In this document: piece after piece, positions 52,890-62,133 of the stretch
Position numbering within the stretch: position 1 is the stretch's first letter
Layout: each line of letters starts with the position of its first letter
Assembly: GCF_900187445.1 (NCBI RefSeq)
Contig: NZ_FYEB01000017.1
Coordinates: 50,146 to 114,145, forward strand
DNA: 64,000 nt
Direction of reading: 5' to 3'
Source of the DNA: Pseudomonas sp. Irchel s3b2
GTDB taxonomy: Bacteria > Pseudomonadota > Gammaproteobacteria > Pseudomonadales > Pseudomonadaceae
Translations under genes and position numbers: made by a program
Notes under the pieces: generated by a model
What the model saw: the letters and a program-made list of their open reading frames with translations, nothing else
The model's database searches: none
Told to the model about the DNA's origin: nothing

Positions 52890-55559
52890 ATGGGCGAACT
52901 GGCCAAAGAAATCCTCCCGGTCAATATCGAAGACGAGCTGAAGCAGTCCTACCTCGACTACGCGATGAGCGTGATTGTCGGGCGGGCACTGCCGGATGCG
53001 CGCGATGGCTTGAAGCCCGTGCACCGGCGTGTGCTGTTCGCGATGAGCGAGCTGGGCAACGACTTCAACAAGCCGTACAAGAAATCTGCCCGTGTTGTCG
53101 GTGACGTGATCGGTAAGTATCACCCGCACGGTGACACCGCGGTGTACGACACCATCGTTCGGATGGCGCAGCCATTCTCGCTGCGTTACCTGCTGGTAGA
53201 CGGTCAGGGCAACTTCGGTTCGGTGGACGGCGACAACGCCGCGGCCATGCGATACACCGAAGTGCGCATGACCAAGCTGGCGCACGAGCTGCTGGCTGAC
53301 CTGCACAAAGAAACCGTGGACTGGGTGCCGAACTACGACGGCACCGAAATGATCCCGGCGGTTATGCCGACCCGTATCCCCAACCTGTTGGTCAACGGCT
53401 CCAGCGGTATCGCCGTGGGCATGGCGACCAACATTCCGCCACACAACCTCGGTGAAGTCATCGACGGTTGCCTGGCGCTCATCGACAACCCTGAGCTGAC
53501 TGTCGACGAGCTGATGCAATACATCCCCGGTCCGGACTTCCCGACCGCCGCGATCATCAACGGTCGCGCCGGCATCATCGAAGCCTACCGCACCGGTCGC
53601 GGACGCATTTACATGCGTGCCCGCTCGATGATCGAAGACATCGACAAGGTCGGTGGTCGTCAGCAGATCGTCATCACCGAATTGCCTTACCAGCTGAACA
53701 AGGCCCGTCTGATCGAGAAGATCGCCGAGCTGGTCAAAGAGAAGAAGCTCGAAGGCATCACCGAGCTGCGCGACGAGTCCGACAAGGACGGTATGCGCGT
53801 CGTGATCGAGTTGCGTCGCGGTGAAGTGCCAGAGGTGATCCTCAACAACCTCTACGCCCAGACCCAGCTGCAAGCGGTATTCGGTATCAACATCGTCGCG
53901 CTGATCGACGGCCGTCCGCGGATCCTCAACCTCAAGGATCTGCTGGAAGCCTTCGTGCGTCACCGTCGCGAAGTGGTGACCCGTCGTACCGTGTTCGAAC
54001 TGCGTAAAGCGCGTGAGCGTGGCCATATTCTGGAAGGTCAAGCCGTTGCCCTGTCGAACATCGACCCGGTCATCGCCCTGATCAAAGCCTCGCCAACGCC
54101 GTCGGAAGCCAAGGAAGCGCTGATCAGCACGCCTTGGGAATCCACTGCCGTGGTTGCGATGGTCGAACGTGCCGGCGCCGATTCGTGCCGCCCGGAAAAC
54201 CTCGATCCGCAATACGGTCTGCGCGATGGCAAGTACTTCCTGTCGCCAGAGCAGGCGCAAGCCATTCTGGAACTGCGTCTGCATCGTCTGACCGGTCTGG
54301 AACACGAAAAGCTGCTGGCCGAGTATCAAGAGATCCTCAACCAGATCGGCGAGCTGATCCGCATCCTCAACAGCGCCGTGCGTCTGATGGAAGTGATCCG
54401 CGAAGAGCTGGAAGTGATCCGCGCCGAATACGGTGACGTGCGCCGCACCGAGATTCTCGATGCCCGTCTCGACCTGACCCTGGGCGACATGATCCCGGAA
54501 GAAGAGCGCGTCGTGACCATTTCCCATGGTGGCTACGCCAAGACCCAGCCATTGGCTGCGTACCAGGCTCAGCGTCGTGGCGGTAAAGGCAAATCGGCCA
54601 CTGGCGTCAAAGATGAGGACTACATCGCTCACCTGCTGGTCGCCAACAGCCACACCACGCTACTGCTGTTCTCCAGCAAGGGCAAAGTGTACTGGCTGAA
54701 AACCTACGAAATCCCTGAGGCGTCCCGCGCGGCCCGTGGTCGTCCGCTGGTCAACCTGCTGCCGCTGGACAGTGATGAATACATCACCACCATGCTGCCG
54801 GTCGAGGAATACACCGAAGGTCACTTCATCTTCATGGCCACTGCTAAAGGCACCGTGAAGAAGACCCCGCTGGAATCCTTCAGCCGTCAACGCAGCGTCG
54901 GCCTGATCGCGCTGGAGCTGGACGAAGGCGACGTGCTGATCTCTGCCGCCATTACCGATGGCGAGCGTGAAGTCATGCTGTTCTCCGACGGTGGCAAGGT
55001 CACTCGTTTCAAGGAAACCGACGTTCGCGCCATGGGCCGTACCGCTCGCGGTGTCCGCGGTATGCGTCTGCCGGAAGGCCAGAAGCTGATTTCCATGCTG
55101 ATCCCGGAAGAAGGCAGCCAGATCCTCACCGCTTCGGCGCGTGGTTTTGGCAAGCGCACTGCGATCACCGAGTTCCCTGAGTACAAGCGTGGCGGTCAGG
55201 GCGTTATCGCCATGGTCAGCAACGAGCGTAACGGCCGTCTGGTCGGCGCAGTCCAGGTGCTCGACGGCGAGGAAATCATGCTGATTTCCGATCAGGGTAC
55301 TTTGGTTCGTACCCGTGTCGACGAAGTCTCCAGCCTGGGTCGTAACACCCAGGGCGTGACCCTGATCAAGTTGGCCAACGATGAAACGCTGGTGGGCCTG
55401 GAGCGGGTTCAAGAGCCGTCGGAAGTCGAAGGCGAGGAGCTGGAGGGCGAAGGGCTCGACGGTGAAGAGGGTGCAGTGTTCGACGGTGAAGTCGTGATTG
55501 ACGACGTTGCCGAAGACCAGCAACTCGACGCCGCCGCTGACGAAGAGCCGCAAGAGTAA
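52890..55559 (+). CDS. gyrA: DNA gyrase subunit A
   Basis: This is the breakage-reunion subunit of gyrase, which introduces negative supercoils with GyrB. The 889-residue protein has the start MGELAKEILPVNIEDELKQS, the catalytic tyrosine at residue 122 (AAMRYTEVRMTKL) and the C-terminal wrapping domain opened by the GyrA box QRRGGKG. Quinolone-determining positions 83 and 87 are Thr and Asp (HGDTAVYDT), the sensitive form. The tail is strongly acidic (EGEELEGEGLDGEEG), as usual for GyrA. The frame upstream of 52890 has no GyrA similarity. Confidence 0.97.
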   Translation: MGELAKEILPVNIEDELKQSYLDYAMSVIVGRALPDARDGLKPVHRRVLFAMSELGNDFNKPYKKSARVVGDVIGKYHPHGDTAVYDTIVRMAQPFSLRYLLVDGQGNFGSVDGDNAAAMRYTEVRMTKLAHELLADLHKETVDWVPNYDGTEMIPAVMPTRIPNLLVNGSSGIAVGMATNIPPHNLGEVIDGCLALIDNPELTVDELMQYIPGPDFPTAAIINGRAGIIEAYRTGRGRIYMRARSMIEDIDKVGGRQQIVITELPYQLNKARLIEKIAELVKEKKLEGITELRDESDKDGMRVVIELRRGEVPEVILNNLYAQTQLQAVFGINIVALIDGRPRILNLKDLLEAFVRHRREVVTRRTVFELRKARERGHILEGQAVALSNIDPVIALIKASPTPSEAKEALISTPWESTAVVAMVERAGADSCRPENLDPQYGLRDGKYFLSPEQAQAILELRLHRLTGLEHEKLLAEYQEILNQIGELIRILNSAVRLMEVIREELEVIRAEYGDVRRTEILDARLDLTLGDMIPEEERVVTISHGGYAKTQPLAAYQAQRRGGKGKSATGVKDEDYIAHLLVANSHTTLLLFSSKGKVYWLKTYEIPEASRAARGRPLVNLLPLDSDEYITTMLPVEEYTEGHFIFMATAKGTVKKTPLESFSRQRSVGLIALELDEGDVLISAAITDGEREVMLFSDGGKVTRFKETDVRAMGRTARGVRGMRLPEGQKLISMLIPEEGSQILTASARGFGKRTAITEFPEYKRGGQGVIAMVSNERNGRLVGAVQVLDGEEIMLISDQGTLVRTRVDEVSSLGRNTQGVTLIKLANDETLVGLERVQEPSEVEGEELEGEGLDGEEGAVFDGEVVIDDVAEDQQLDAAADEEPQE

Positions 55560-55569
55560 GTGGGCAAGC

Positions 55570-55602
55570 AGGGGGCGGATGAAGATTCGCCCCCTTGTTG
55601 TT
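55570..55602 (+). terminator. Terminator after gyrA
   Basis: GGGGGCG (55571-55577) pairs with CGCCCCC across GATGAAGATT and is followed by TTGTTGTTTG. It separates gyrA from the serC operon. Confidence 0.7.
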
Positions 55603-55634
55603 TGTTCTGTTTGAAAATTTGCGACACTGCACAG

Positions 55635-55738
55635 GATCGTTCCCACGCTCTGCGTGGGAATGCCGCTCGGGACGCTCCGCGTCCCATGACGCAGAGCGTC
55701 ATTGGATGCATTCCCACGCAGAGCGTGGGAACGATCAT
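55635..55738. repeat. Paired inverted repeat, GATCGTTCCCACGCTC type
   Basis: Arms 55635-55663 and 55709-55738 match the pair at 26232-26336. Between them a further complementary segment (GACGCTC/GAGCGTC) extends the fold. Confidence 0.85.
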
Positions 55739-55786
55739 CCGCAGACCGAAAGATTAAGTGACCACCAGATCAGAGCGAGATTGGAT

Positions 55787-56872
55787 GTGAGCAAGAGAGC
55801 CTATAACTTCTGTGCCGGTCCTGCGGCGCTTCCCGAAGCTGTCCTGAAGCGCGCCCAGGGTGAACTCCTTGATTGGCACGGCAAGGGCCTGTCGGTCATG
55901 GAAATGAGCCATCGCAGCGATGAGTTCGTGTCCATTGCCACCAAGGCCGAGCAGGATCTGCGTGATCTGCTGAATATCCCCTCGAACTATAAAGTGCTGT
56001 TTCTGCAAGGTGGCGCGAGCCAGCAATTTGCTCAGATTCCTCTGAACCTGTTGCCGGAAAGCGGCACCGCCGACTATATCGACACCGGTATCTGGTCGCA
56101 GAAAGCCATCGAAGAAGCTTCGCGTTACGGCCACGTCAACGTTGCCGCGACCGCCAAGCCTTACGACTATTTCGCGATTCCCGGTCAGAACGAATGGAGC
56201 CTGTCGAAAGATGCGGCCTACGTTCACTACGCACCGAACGAAACCATTGGCGGCCTGGAATTCCAATGGATCCCGGAAACCGGTGATGTGCCGCTGGTCG
56301 CCGACATGTCCTCGGACATCCTGTCGCGTCCGGTGGACGTTTCGCGCTTCGGCATGATCTACGCCGGTGCCCAGAAGAACATCGGCCCGAGTGGCGTCGT
56401 CGTCAACATCGTTCGCGAAGACCTGCTGGGTCATGCCCGTTCCATTTGCCCGACCATGCTCAACTATAAGGTCGCGGCTGATAACGGCTCGATGTACAAC
56501 ACCCCGCCAACCCTGGCCTGGTACTTGTCCGGCCTGGTGTTCGAGTGGCTGAAAGAGCAGGGCGGTGTCGAAGCCATCGGCAAGCTCAATGAAGTGAAGC
56601 AGCGCACGCTGTACGACTTCATCGACGCCAGCGGCATGTACAGCAACCCGATCAACAAGTCGGACCGCTCGTGGATGAACGTGCCGTTCCGTCTGGCCGA
56701 CGATCGTCTCGACAAGCCGTTCCTGGCGGGTGCCGACGAACGCGGCCTGCTGAACCTCAAAGGCCACCGTTCCGTGGGCGGCATGCGTGCCTCCATCTAT
56801 AACGCCGTCGATATCGTTGCGGTCAACGCACTGGTTTCGTACATGGCAGAGTTCGAGAAGGAACACGGCTAA
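55787..56872 (+). CDS. serC: Phosphoserine aminotransferase
   Basis: This PLP enzyme makes 3-phosphoserine from 3-phosphohydroxypyruvate and also serves pyridoxine synthesis. The protein is 361 residues from a GTG start (MSKRAYNFCAGPAALPEAVL); upstream starts would read through the repeat. The family segments FLQGGASQQFAQIPLNLL, the cofactor lysine in IYAGAQKNIGPSG and GLLNLKGHRSVGGMRASIYNA are present. It heads the supraoperon; its stop overlaps the pheA start by one base. Confidence 0.94.
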   Translation: MSKRAYNFCAGPAALPEAVLKRAQGELLDWHGKGLSVMEMSHRSDEFVSIATKAEQDLRDLLNIPSNYKVLFLQGGASQQFAQIPLNLLPESGTADYIDTGIWSQKAIEEASRYGHVNVAATAKPYDYFAIPGQNEWSLSKDAAYVHYAPNETIGGLEFQWIPETGDVPLVADMSSDILSRPVDVSRFGMIYAGAQKNIGPSGVVVNIVREDLLGHARSICPTMLNYKVAADNGSMYNTPPTLAWYLSGLVFEWLKEQGGVEAIGKLNEVKQRTLYDFIDASGMYSNPINKSDRSWMNVPFRLADDRLDKPFLAGADERGLLNLKGHRSVGGMRASIYNAVDIVAVNALVSYMAEFEKEHG

Positions 56873-57966
56873 TGTCTGAGCAAGAACTCAAGGCACTGCG
56901 CCTGCGCATTGATGCTCTGGACGAAAAAGTCCTGGAGCTGATCAGTGAGCGCGCACGCTGCGCCCAGGAAGTTGCGCGAGTAAAGATGGCCTCGCTGGCC
57001 GAAGGCGAAGTGCCGGTGTTCTATCGTCCTGAGCGTGAAGCTCAGGTGCTCAAGCGTGTGATGGAGCGTAACCAGGGGCCGCTGGGCAACGAAGAGATGG
57101 CGCGGCTGTTCCGCGAAATCATGTCCTCGTGCCTGGCCCTCGAGCAGCCGCTGAAAGTGGCTTACCTCGGCCCTGAAGGCACTTTCACCCAGGCCGCCGC
57201 CATGAAGCATTTCGGTCACGCAGTGATCAGCAAGCCGATGGCGGCGATCGATGAAGTGTTCCGCGAAGTGGCTGCCGGTGCGGTGAACTTTGGCGTGGTC
57301 CCGGTGGAAAACTCCACCGAGGGCGCGGTCAACCACACCCTCGACAGCTTCCTCGAACACGACATGGTGATCTGCGGCGAAGTCGAACTGCGGATTCACC
57401 ATCATCTGTTGGTCGGTGAAAACACCAAGACCGACAGCATCAGCCGCATCTATTCCCATGCCCAGTCCCTGGCTCAGTGTCGCAAGTGGCTGGACGCCCA
57501 TTACCCTAATGTCGAGCGCGTGGCGGTTTCGAGCAACGCCGAAGCGGCCAAGCGGGTCAAGGGTGAGTGGAACTCGGCGGCGATTGCCGGCGACATGGCG
57601 GCAGGCCTGTACGGGTTGACCCGTCTGGCCGAGAAAATCGAGGATCGCCCGGACAACTCCACGCGATTCCTGATGATCGGCAGCCAGGAAGTACCGCCGA
57701 CCGGCGACGACAAGACCTCGATCATTGTCTCCATGAGCAACAAACCCGGTGCGCTCCACGAACTGCTGGTGCCGTTCCACGACAATGGCATCGACCTGAC
57801 GCGTATCGAGACCCGTCCGTCGCGCAGCGGTAAATGGACCTACGTGTTCTTCATCGACTTCGTCGGCCACCATCGCGATCCGCTGATCAAGGGTGTGCTG
57901 GAAAAGATCAGTCAGGAAGCAGTGGCACTCAAAGTGCTGGGTTCCTACCCGAAAGCAGTTCTCTAA
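56872..57966 (+). CDS. pheA: Bifunctional chorismate mutase/prephenate dehydratase
   Basis: It converts chorismate to prephenate and then phenylpyruvate. The 364-residue protein has an AroQ mutase (residues 1-90, LRIDALDEKVLELISERARCA), a prephenate dehydratase domain (about 93-275, VAYLGPEGTFTQAAA and the catalytic threonine in DNSTRFLMIG), and an ACT domain (about 285-360). GALHELLVPF and IETRPSR form the phenylalanine-binding site of the ACT domain. Feedback inhibition by phenylalanine is expected. Confidence 0.96.
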   Translation: MSEQELKALRLRIDALDEKVLELISERARCAQEVARVKMASLAEGEVPVFYRPEREAQVLKRVMERNQGPLGNEEMARLFREIMSSCLALEQPLKVAYLGPEGTFTQAAAMKHFGHAVISKPMAAIDEVFREVAAGAVNFGVVPVENSTEGAVNHTLDSFLEHDMVICGEVELRIHHHLLVGENTKTDSISRIYSHAQSLAQCRKWLDAHYPNVERVAVSSNAEAAKRVKGEWNSAAIAGDMAAGLYGLTRLAEKIEDRPDNSTRFLMIGSQEVPPTGDDKTSIIVSMSNKPGALHELLVPFHDNGIDLTRIETRPSRSGKWTYVFFIDFVGHHRDPLIKGVLEKISQEAVALKVLGSYPKAVL

Positions 57967-57978
57967 GGGCGGTAGCAA

Positions 57979-59091
57979 ATGAGTGGCAACTTCCTCGCTC
58001 TGGCACAGCCGGGCGTGCAACAACTTTCGCCTTACGTTCCGGGCAAGCCCGTGGACGAACTGGCCCGTGAGCTGAATCTCGATCCGGCCAATATCGTCAA
58101 GCTGGCGAGCAACGAAAACCCGTTGGGCGCCAGTCCGAAGGCGCTGGCAGCGATTCGCGAAGCGCTGGCCGAGCTGACCCGCTATCCGGACGGCAACGGT
58201 TTTGCGCTCAAGACCCTGCTGGCCGATCAGTGCCGCGTCGAGCTGAACCAGGTGACACTGGGTAACGGCTCCAATGACATTCTGGAGCTGGTGGCGCGTG
58301 CCTATCTGGCGCCGGGCCTGAACGCGGTGTTCAGCGCGCATGCGTTTGCGGTCTATCCGATCGTGACCCAGGCCGTTGGTGCCCAGGCAAAAGTGATCCC
58401 GGCCAAAGACTGGGGTCATGATCTGTCGGCCATGCTGGCCGCGATCGATGCCGATACCCGCGTGGTGTTCATTGCCAACCCGAACAACCCGACCGGGACC
58501 TGGTTCGACGCCCAAGCGCTGGATGACTTCCTGCAGGACGTACCGGCTCATGTGCTGGTGGTGCTGGATGAGGCCTACATCGAATACGCCGAAGGCAGCG
58601 ACTTGCCCGATGGCCTGGACTATCTGGCGGCCTACCCGAACCTGCTGGTCTCGCGCACCTTCTCCAAGGCCTATGGTCTGGCGTCGCTGCGGGTCGGCTA
58701 TGGTTTGTCCTCGGCCATCGTCGCCGATGTGCTGAATCGTGTGCGTCAGCCGTTCAACGTCAACAGCCTCGCACTGGCCGCCGCTTGTGCAGCGCTGCAA
58801 GATGTCGAATACCTGGCCGAAAGCCGTCGTCTGAACGAGTCCGGCATGCAGCAGCTGCAAGCGGGTTTCCGTGAGTTGGGGTTGAGCTGGATCCCATCCA
58901 AAGGCAACTTCATCTGTGTCGATCTGGGGCGCGTTGCGGCTCCAGTGTTCGAGGGGTTGCTGCGCGAGGGTGTGATCGTGCGTCCGGTGGCCAACTACGG
59001 CATGCCGAACCACCTGCGTATCACCATCGGTTTGCCGGCTGAAAACAGCCGCTTCCTCGAGGCGCTGACCAAGGTTATGGCTCGTGGTTGA
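57979..59091 (+). CDS. hisC: Histidinol-phosphate/aromatic aminotransferase
   Basis: A 370-residue class I aminotransferase with ANPNNPTGTWF, VVLDEAYIEYAEG and the PLP lysine in RTFSKAYGLASLRVGYG. In this supraoperon the enzyme is thought to serve both phenylalanine/tyrosine and histidine synthesis; pseudomonads often carry a second hisC in the histidine operon. It follows pheA by 12 bases and overlaps tyrA/aroA by eight. Confidence 0.93.
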   Translation: MSGNFLALAQPGVQQLSPYVPGKPVDELARELNLDPANIVKLASNENPLGASPKALAAIREALAELTRYPDGNGFALKTLLADQCRVELNQVTLGNGSNDILELVARAYLAPGLNAVFSAHAFAVYPIVTQAVGAQAKVIPAKDWGHDLSAMLAAIDADTRVVFIANPNNPTGTWFDAQALDDFLQDVPAHVLVVLDEAYIEYAEGSDLPDGLDYLAAYPNLLVSRTFSKAYGLASLRVGYGLSSAIVADVLNRVRQPFNVNSLALAAACAALQDVEYLAESRRLNESGMQQLQAGFRELGLSWIPSKGNFICVDLGRVAAPVFEGLLREGVIVRPVANYGMPNHLRITIGLPAENSRFLEALTKVMARG

Positions 59092-61327
59092 TGTCACTGC
59101 ACTGCAATCTGCGCAACCTATGATCGGTCGCCTGGTGGTGGTCGGCCTGGGCTTGATCGGCGGTTCATTTGCCAAAGGCTTGCGTGAAAGTGGTCTGTGC
59201 CGCGAAGTGGTCGGGGTCGATCTCGACCCGCAGTCGCGCAAGCTGGCGGTTGAGTTGGGCGTGGTGGACCGCTGTGAAGAAAACCTGGCCAAGGCTTGCC
59301 AGGGTGCTGACGTGATTCAGTTGGCGGTGCCGATCCTGGCCATGGAGAAATTGCTCGCGCTGTTGGCGGGCATGGACCTGGGGCAGGCGATTCTGACCGA
59401 CGTCGGCAGCGCCAAGGGCAATGTGGTGCGCGCGGCGACCGAGGCGTTTGGCGGCATGCCGGCGCGTTTCGTGCCGGGGCATCCGATTGCCGGTTCCGAG
59501 CAGAGCGGGGTGGAAGCCTCTAATGCCGAGCTGTTCCGTCGCCATAAAGTGATTCTGACGCCGCTGGATCAGACTGATCCGGAGGCTCTTGCAGTGGTCG
59601 ACCGGTTGTGGCGCGAATTGGGCGCCGATGTCGAGCACATGCAGGTCGAGCGTCACGACGAAGTGTTGGCGGCGACCAGCCATCTGCCGCACTTGCTGGC
59701 GTTCGGTTTGGTCGATTCGTTGGCCAAACGCAATGAAAATCTTGAGATCTTCCGTTACGCTGCGGGCGGTTTCCGCGATTTCACAAGAATCGCCGGTAGC
59801 GACCCGGTCATGTGGCACGACATCTTCCTCGCCAACCGCGAAGCTGTCCTGCGCACACTCGATACATTTCGCAGCGATCTCGACGCCTTGCGCGACGCGG
59901 TCGATGCAGGGGATGGGCACCAATTGTTGGGCGTGTTCACGCGCGCCCGGGTTGCCCGCGAGCATTTCAGTAAAATCCTGGCCCGCCGGGCCTATGTGGA
60001 CGCTATGAATTCCAACGATCTGATTTTCCTGGCACAACCTGGTGGCCGCCTGACTGGGCGGATTCGTGTACCGGGCGACAAATCGATTTCCCACCGTTCG
60101 ATCATGCTCGGTTCCCTGGCCGAAGGCGTCACCGAAGTGGAAGGTTTCCTCGAGGGCGAAGACGCCCTGGCGACCCTGCAAGCTTTCCGCGACATGGGTG
60201 TCGTCATCGAGGGTCCGCACCACGGTCGTGTGACCATCCACGGTGTCGGCCTGCATGGCCTGAAGCCTGCGCCGGGCCCGATCTATCTGGGCAACTCCGG
60301 TACTTCGATGCGTCTGCTGTCTGGCCTGTTGGCTGCGCAGAACTTCGACAGCACGCTGACCGGCGATGCTTCGCTGTCCAAGCGTCCGATGAATCGCGTG
60401 GCCAATCCGCTGCGCGAAATGGGCGCCGTGATCGAGACCGCTGCTGAAGGTCGTCCACCGATGACCATTCGTGGCGGCAACAAGCTCAAGGGCCTGACTT
60501 ACACCATGCCAATGGCCAGCGCGCAGGTTAAATCCTGCCTGTTGCTGGCGGGTCTGTATGCCGAAGGCAAGACCACTGTCACTGAGCCGGCACCGACTCG
60601 CGACCACACCGAGCGCATGCTGCGCGGCTTCGGCTACCCGGTGACCGTCAACGGCGCGACCGCATCGGTGGAATCCGGCCACAAGTTGACCGCGACCCAC
60701 ATTGAAGTGCCGGGCGATATCTCGTCGTCGGCGTTCTTCCTGGTGGCAGCGTCGATTGCCGAAGGTTCGGAGCTGGTGCTTGAGCACGTCGGCATCAACC
60801 CGACCCGTACCGGCGTGATCGACATTCTGCGCCTGATGGGCGCTGACATCACCCTGGAAAACCAGCGTGAAGTTGGCGGCGAGCCGGTAGCGGATCTGCG
60901 CGTAAGGGCGGCTAAACTCAAAGGTATCGAGATCCCTGAGGCGCTGGTTCCACTGGCGATCGACGAGTTCCCGGTGCTGTTCGTGGCTGCTGCATGTGCC
61001 GAAGGGCGCACCGTGCTGCGCGGTGCCGAAGAGCTGCGCGTGAAAGAGTCGGATCGGATCCAGGTCATGGCGGACGGTCTGCTGGCGCTGGGCGTCAAGT
61101 GTGAGCCAACCCCGGACGGCCTCATTATCGATGGCGGCCAGATCGGCGGCGGCGAAGTGCACGGTCACGGCGATCACCGGATTGCCATGGCCTTCAGCGT
61201 GGCTTCTTTGCGCGCCACTGCACCGATCCGCATCCATGATTGCGCCAACGTCGCGACCTCGTTCCCGAACTTCCTTGCGCTGTGCGCGCAGGTCGGTATC
61301 CGTGTTGCACAAGAGGCTCAGTCGTGA
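59084..61327 (+). CDS. tyrA-aroA: Fused prephenate dehydrogenase/EPSP synthase
   Basis: A single 747-residue chain carries two enzymes. Residues 12-300 are the NAD-linked dehydrogenase TyrA (VVGLGLIGGSFAKGLRE, then PGHPIAGSEQSG). Residues 310-745 are EPSP synthase AroA (PGDKSISHRSIMLGSLAEG, NSGTSMRLLSGLLA, ELRVKESDRIQVMADGL, HGDHRIAMAF). The start is GTG at 59084, inside the end of hisC. The fusion joins a step before chorismate to one after it and is known in pseudomonads and relatives. An internal ATG at 59120 is an alternative start. Confidence 0.95.
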   Translation: MVDVTALQSAQPMIGRLVVVGLGLIGGSFAKGLRESGLCREVVGVDLDPQSRKLAVELGVVDRCEENLAKACQGADVIQLAVPILAMEKLLALLAGMDLGQAILTDVGSAKGNVVRAATEAFGGMPARFVPGHPIAGSEQSGVEASNAELFRRHKVILTPLDQTDPEALAVVDRLWRELGADVEHMQVERHDEVLAATSHLPHLLAFGLVDSLAKRNENLEIFRYAAGGFRDFTRIAGSDPVMWHDIFLANREAVLRTLDTFRSDLDALRDAVDAGDGHQLLGVFTRARVAREHFSKILARRAYVDAMNSNDLIFLAQPGGRLTGRIRVPGDKSISHRSIMLGSLAEGVTEVEGFLEGEDALATLQAFRDMGVVIEGPHHGRVTIHGVGLHGLKPAPGPIYLGNSGTSMRLLSGLLAAQNFDSTLTGDASLSKRPMNRVANPLREMGAVIETAAEGRPPMTIRGGNKLKGLTYTMPMASAQVKSCLLLAGLYAEGKTTVTEPAPTRDHTERMLRGFGYPVTVNGATASVESGHKLTATHIEVPGDISSSAFFLVAASIAEGSELVLEHVGINPTRTGVIDILRLMGADITLENQREVGGEPVADLRVRAAKLKGIEIPEALVPLAIDEFPVLFVAAACAEGRTVLRGAEELRVKESDRIQVMADGLLALGVKCEPTPDGLIIDGGQIGGGEVHGHGDHRIAMAFSVASLRATAPIRIHDCANVATSFPNFLALCAQVGIRVAQEAQS

Positions 61328-62013
61328 ACAACATCGCACCGGTCATCACCATTGATGGGCCAAGCGGCTCTGGCAAAGGGACTGTCGCCGGCATGCTGGC
61401 CAAGCGTCTGGGCTGGAACCTGCTGGATTCCGGTGCGCTTTATCGATTGCTGGCGTTCGCGGCGCATAACCATGGCGTCGACCTGACGAATGAGGAACTG
61501 CTCAAAAAGCTCGCCGCTCATCTGGATGTGCAATTCATCGCCGCGACCGAAGGTCAGCTGCAGCGCATTATTCTGGAAGGTGACGAAGTCAGCGATGTCA
61601 TTCGGACCGAAAGTATCGGCTCGGGCGCCTCGCAAGTCGCTGCGTTGCCCGCCGTGCGCGATGCGCTGCTCCAGCGCCAGCGGGCCTTTCAGGAACCGCC
61701 GGGTCTGGTGGCCGATGGTCGCGACATGGGCACGGTGGTATTTCCCGACGCGCCGTTGAAGATTTTCCTCACTGCCAGTGCCGAGGAGCGTGCGCGCCGT
61801 CGATACTTGCAGTTGAAGGGCAAAGTCGATGGTGTTAGTCTGTCGAGTCTGCTAGATGAGATACGTGCACGCGATGAGCGTGACACCCAGCGAGCGGTAG
61901 CCCCGCTTAAACCGGCGGCTGACGCCATACAGCTGGATTCCACGGAATTATCCATCGATCAGGTGCTGGAACGCATCATGAGCGAGATCGCCATTCGCGA
62001 TATCGCCGGGTGA
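61324..62013 (+). CDS. cmk: Cytidylate kinase
   Basis: It phosphorylates CMP and dCMP with ATP. The 229-residue protein has the P-loop ITIDGPSGSGKGTVAGMLA, the substrate lid segment LVADGRDMGTVVFPDAPLKIFLTAS and the basic RARRRYLQLKGK. Translation starts at GTG (61324), overlapping the tyrA-aroA stop by four bases. The cmk-rpsA order is conserved widely in gamma-proteobacteria. Confidence 0.95.
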   Translation: MNNIAPVITIDGPSGSGKGTVAGMLAKRLGWNLLDSGALYRLLAFAAHNHGVDLTNEELLKKLAAHLDVQFIAATEGQLQRIILEGDEVSDVIRTESIGSGASQVAALPAVRDALLQRQRAFQEPPGLVADGRDMGTVVFPDAPLKIFLTASAEERARRRYLQLKGKVDGVSLSSLLDEIRARDERDTQRAVAPLKPAADAIQLDSTELSIDQVLERIMSEIAIRDIAG

Positions 62014-62015
62014 CC

Positions 62016-62094
62016 AAGAAGGCCGCAGGGGACCAGTCATAGTCCTGTGGTGGCTTCTTTTAAATAAAACTAACCCACACCGTCTGGGGTGTGG
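62016..62094 (+). promoter_or_regulatory. Structured leader between cmk and rpsA
   Basis: Two hairpins occupy the 120-base gap. The first pairs AGAAGGCCGCAGG with CCTGTGGTGGCTTCT (about 62017-62058) and is followed by TTTAAATAAAA, so it may partly terminate cmk transcripts. The second pairs CCACACC (62075-62081) with GGTGTGG (62088-62094). S1 represses its own mRNA in E. coli through leader structure, so a similar role is possible here. Confidence 0.45.
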
Positions 62095-62133
62095 AGATGG
62101 GCGTATTCTTCGCCCTCATCAACAGGAATTAAA

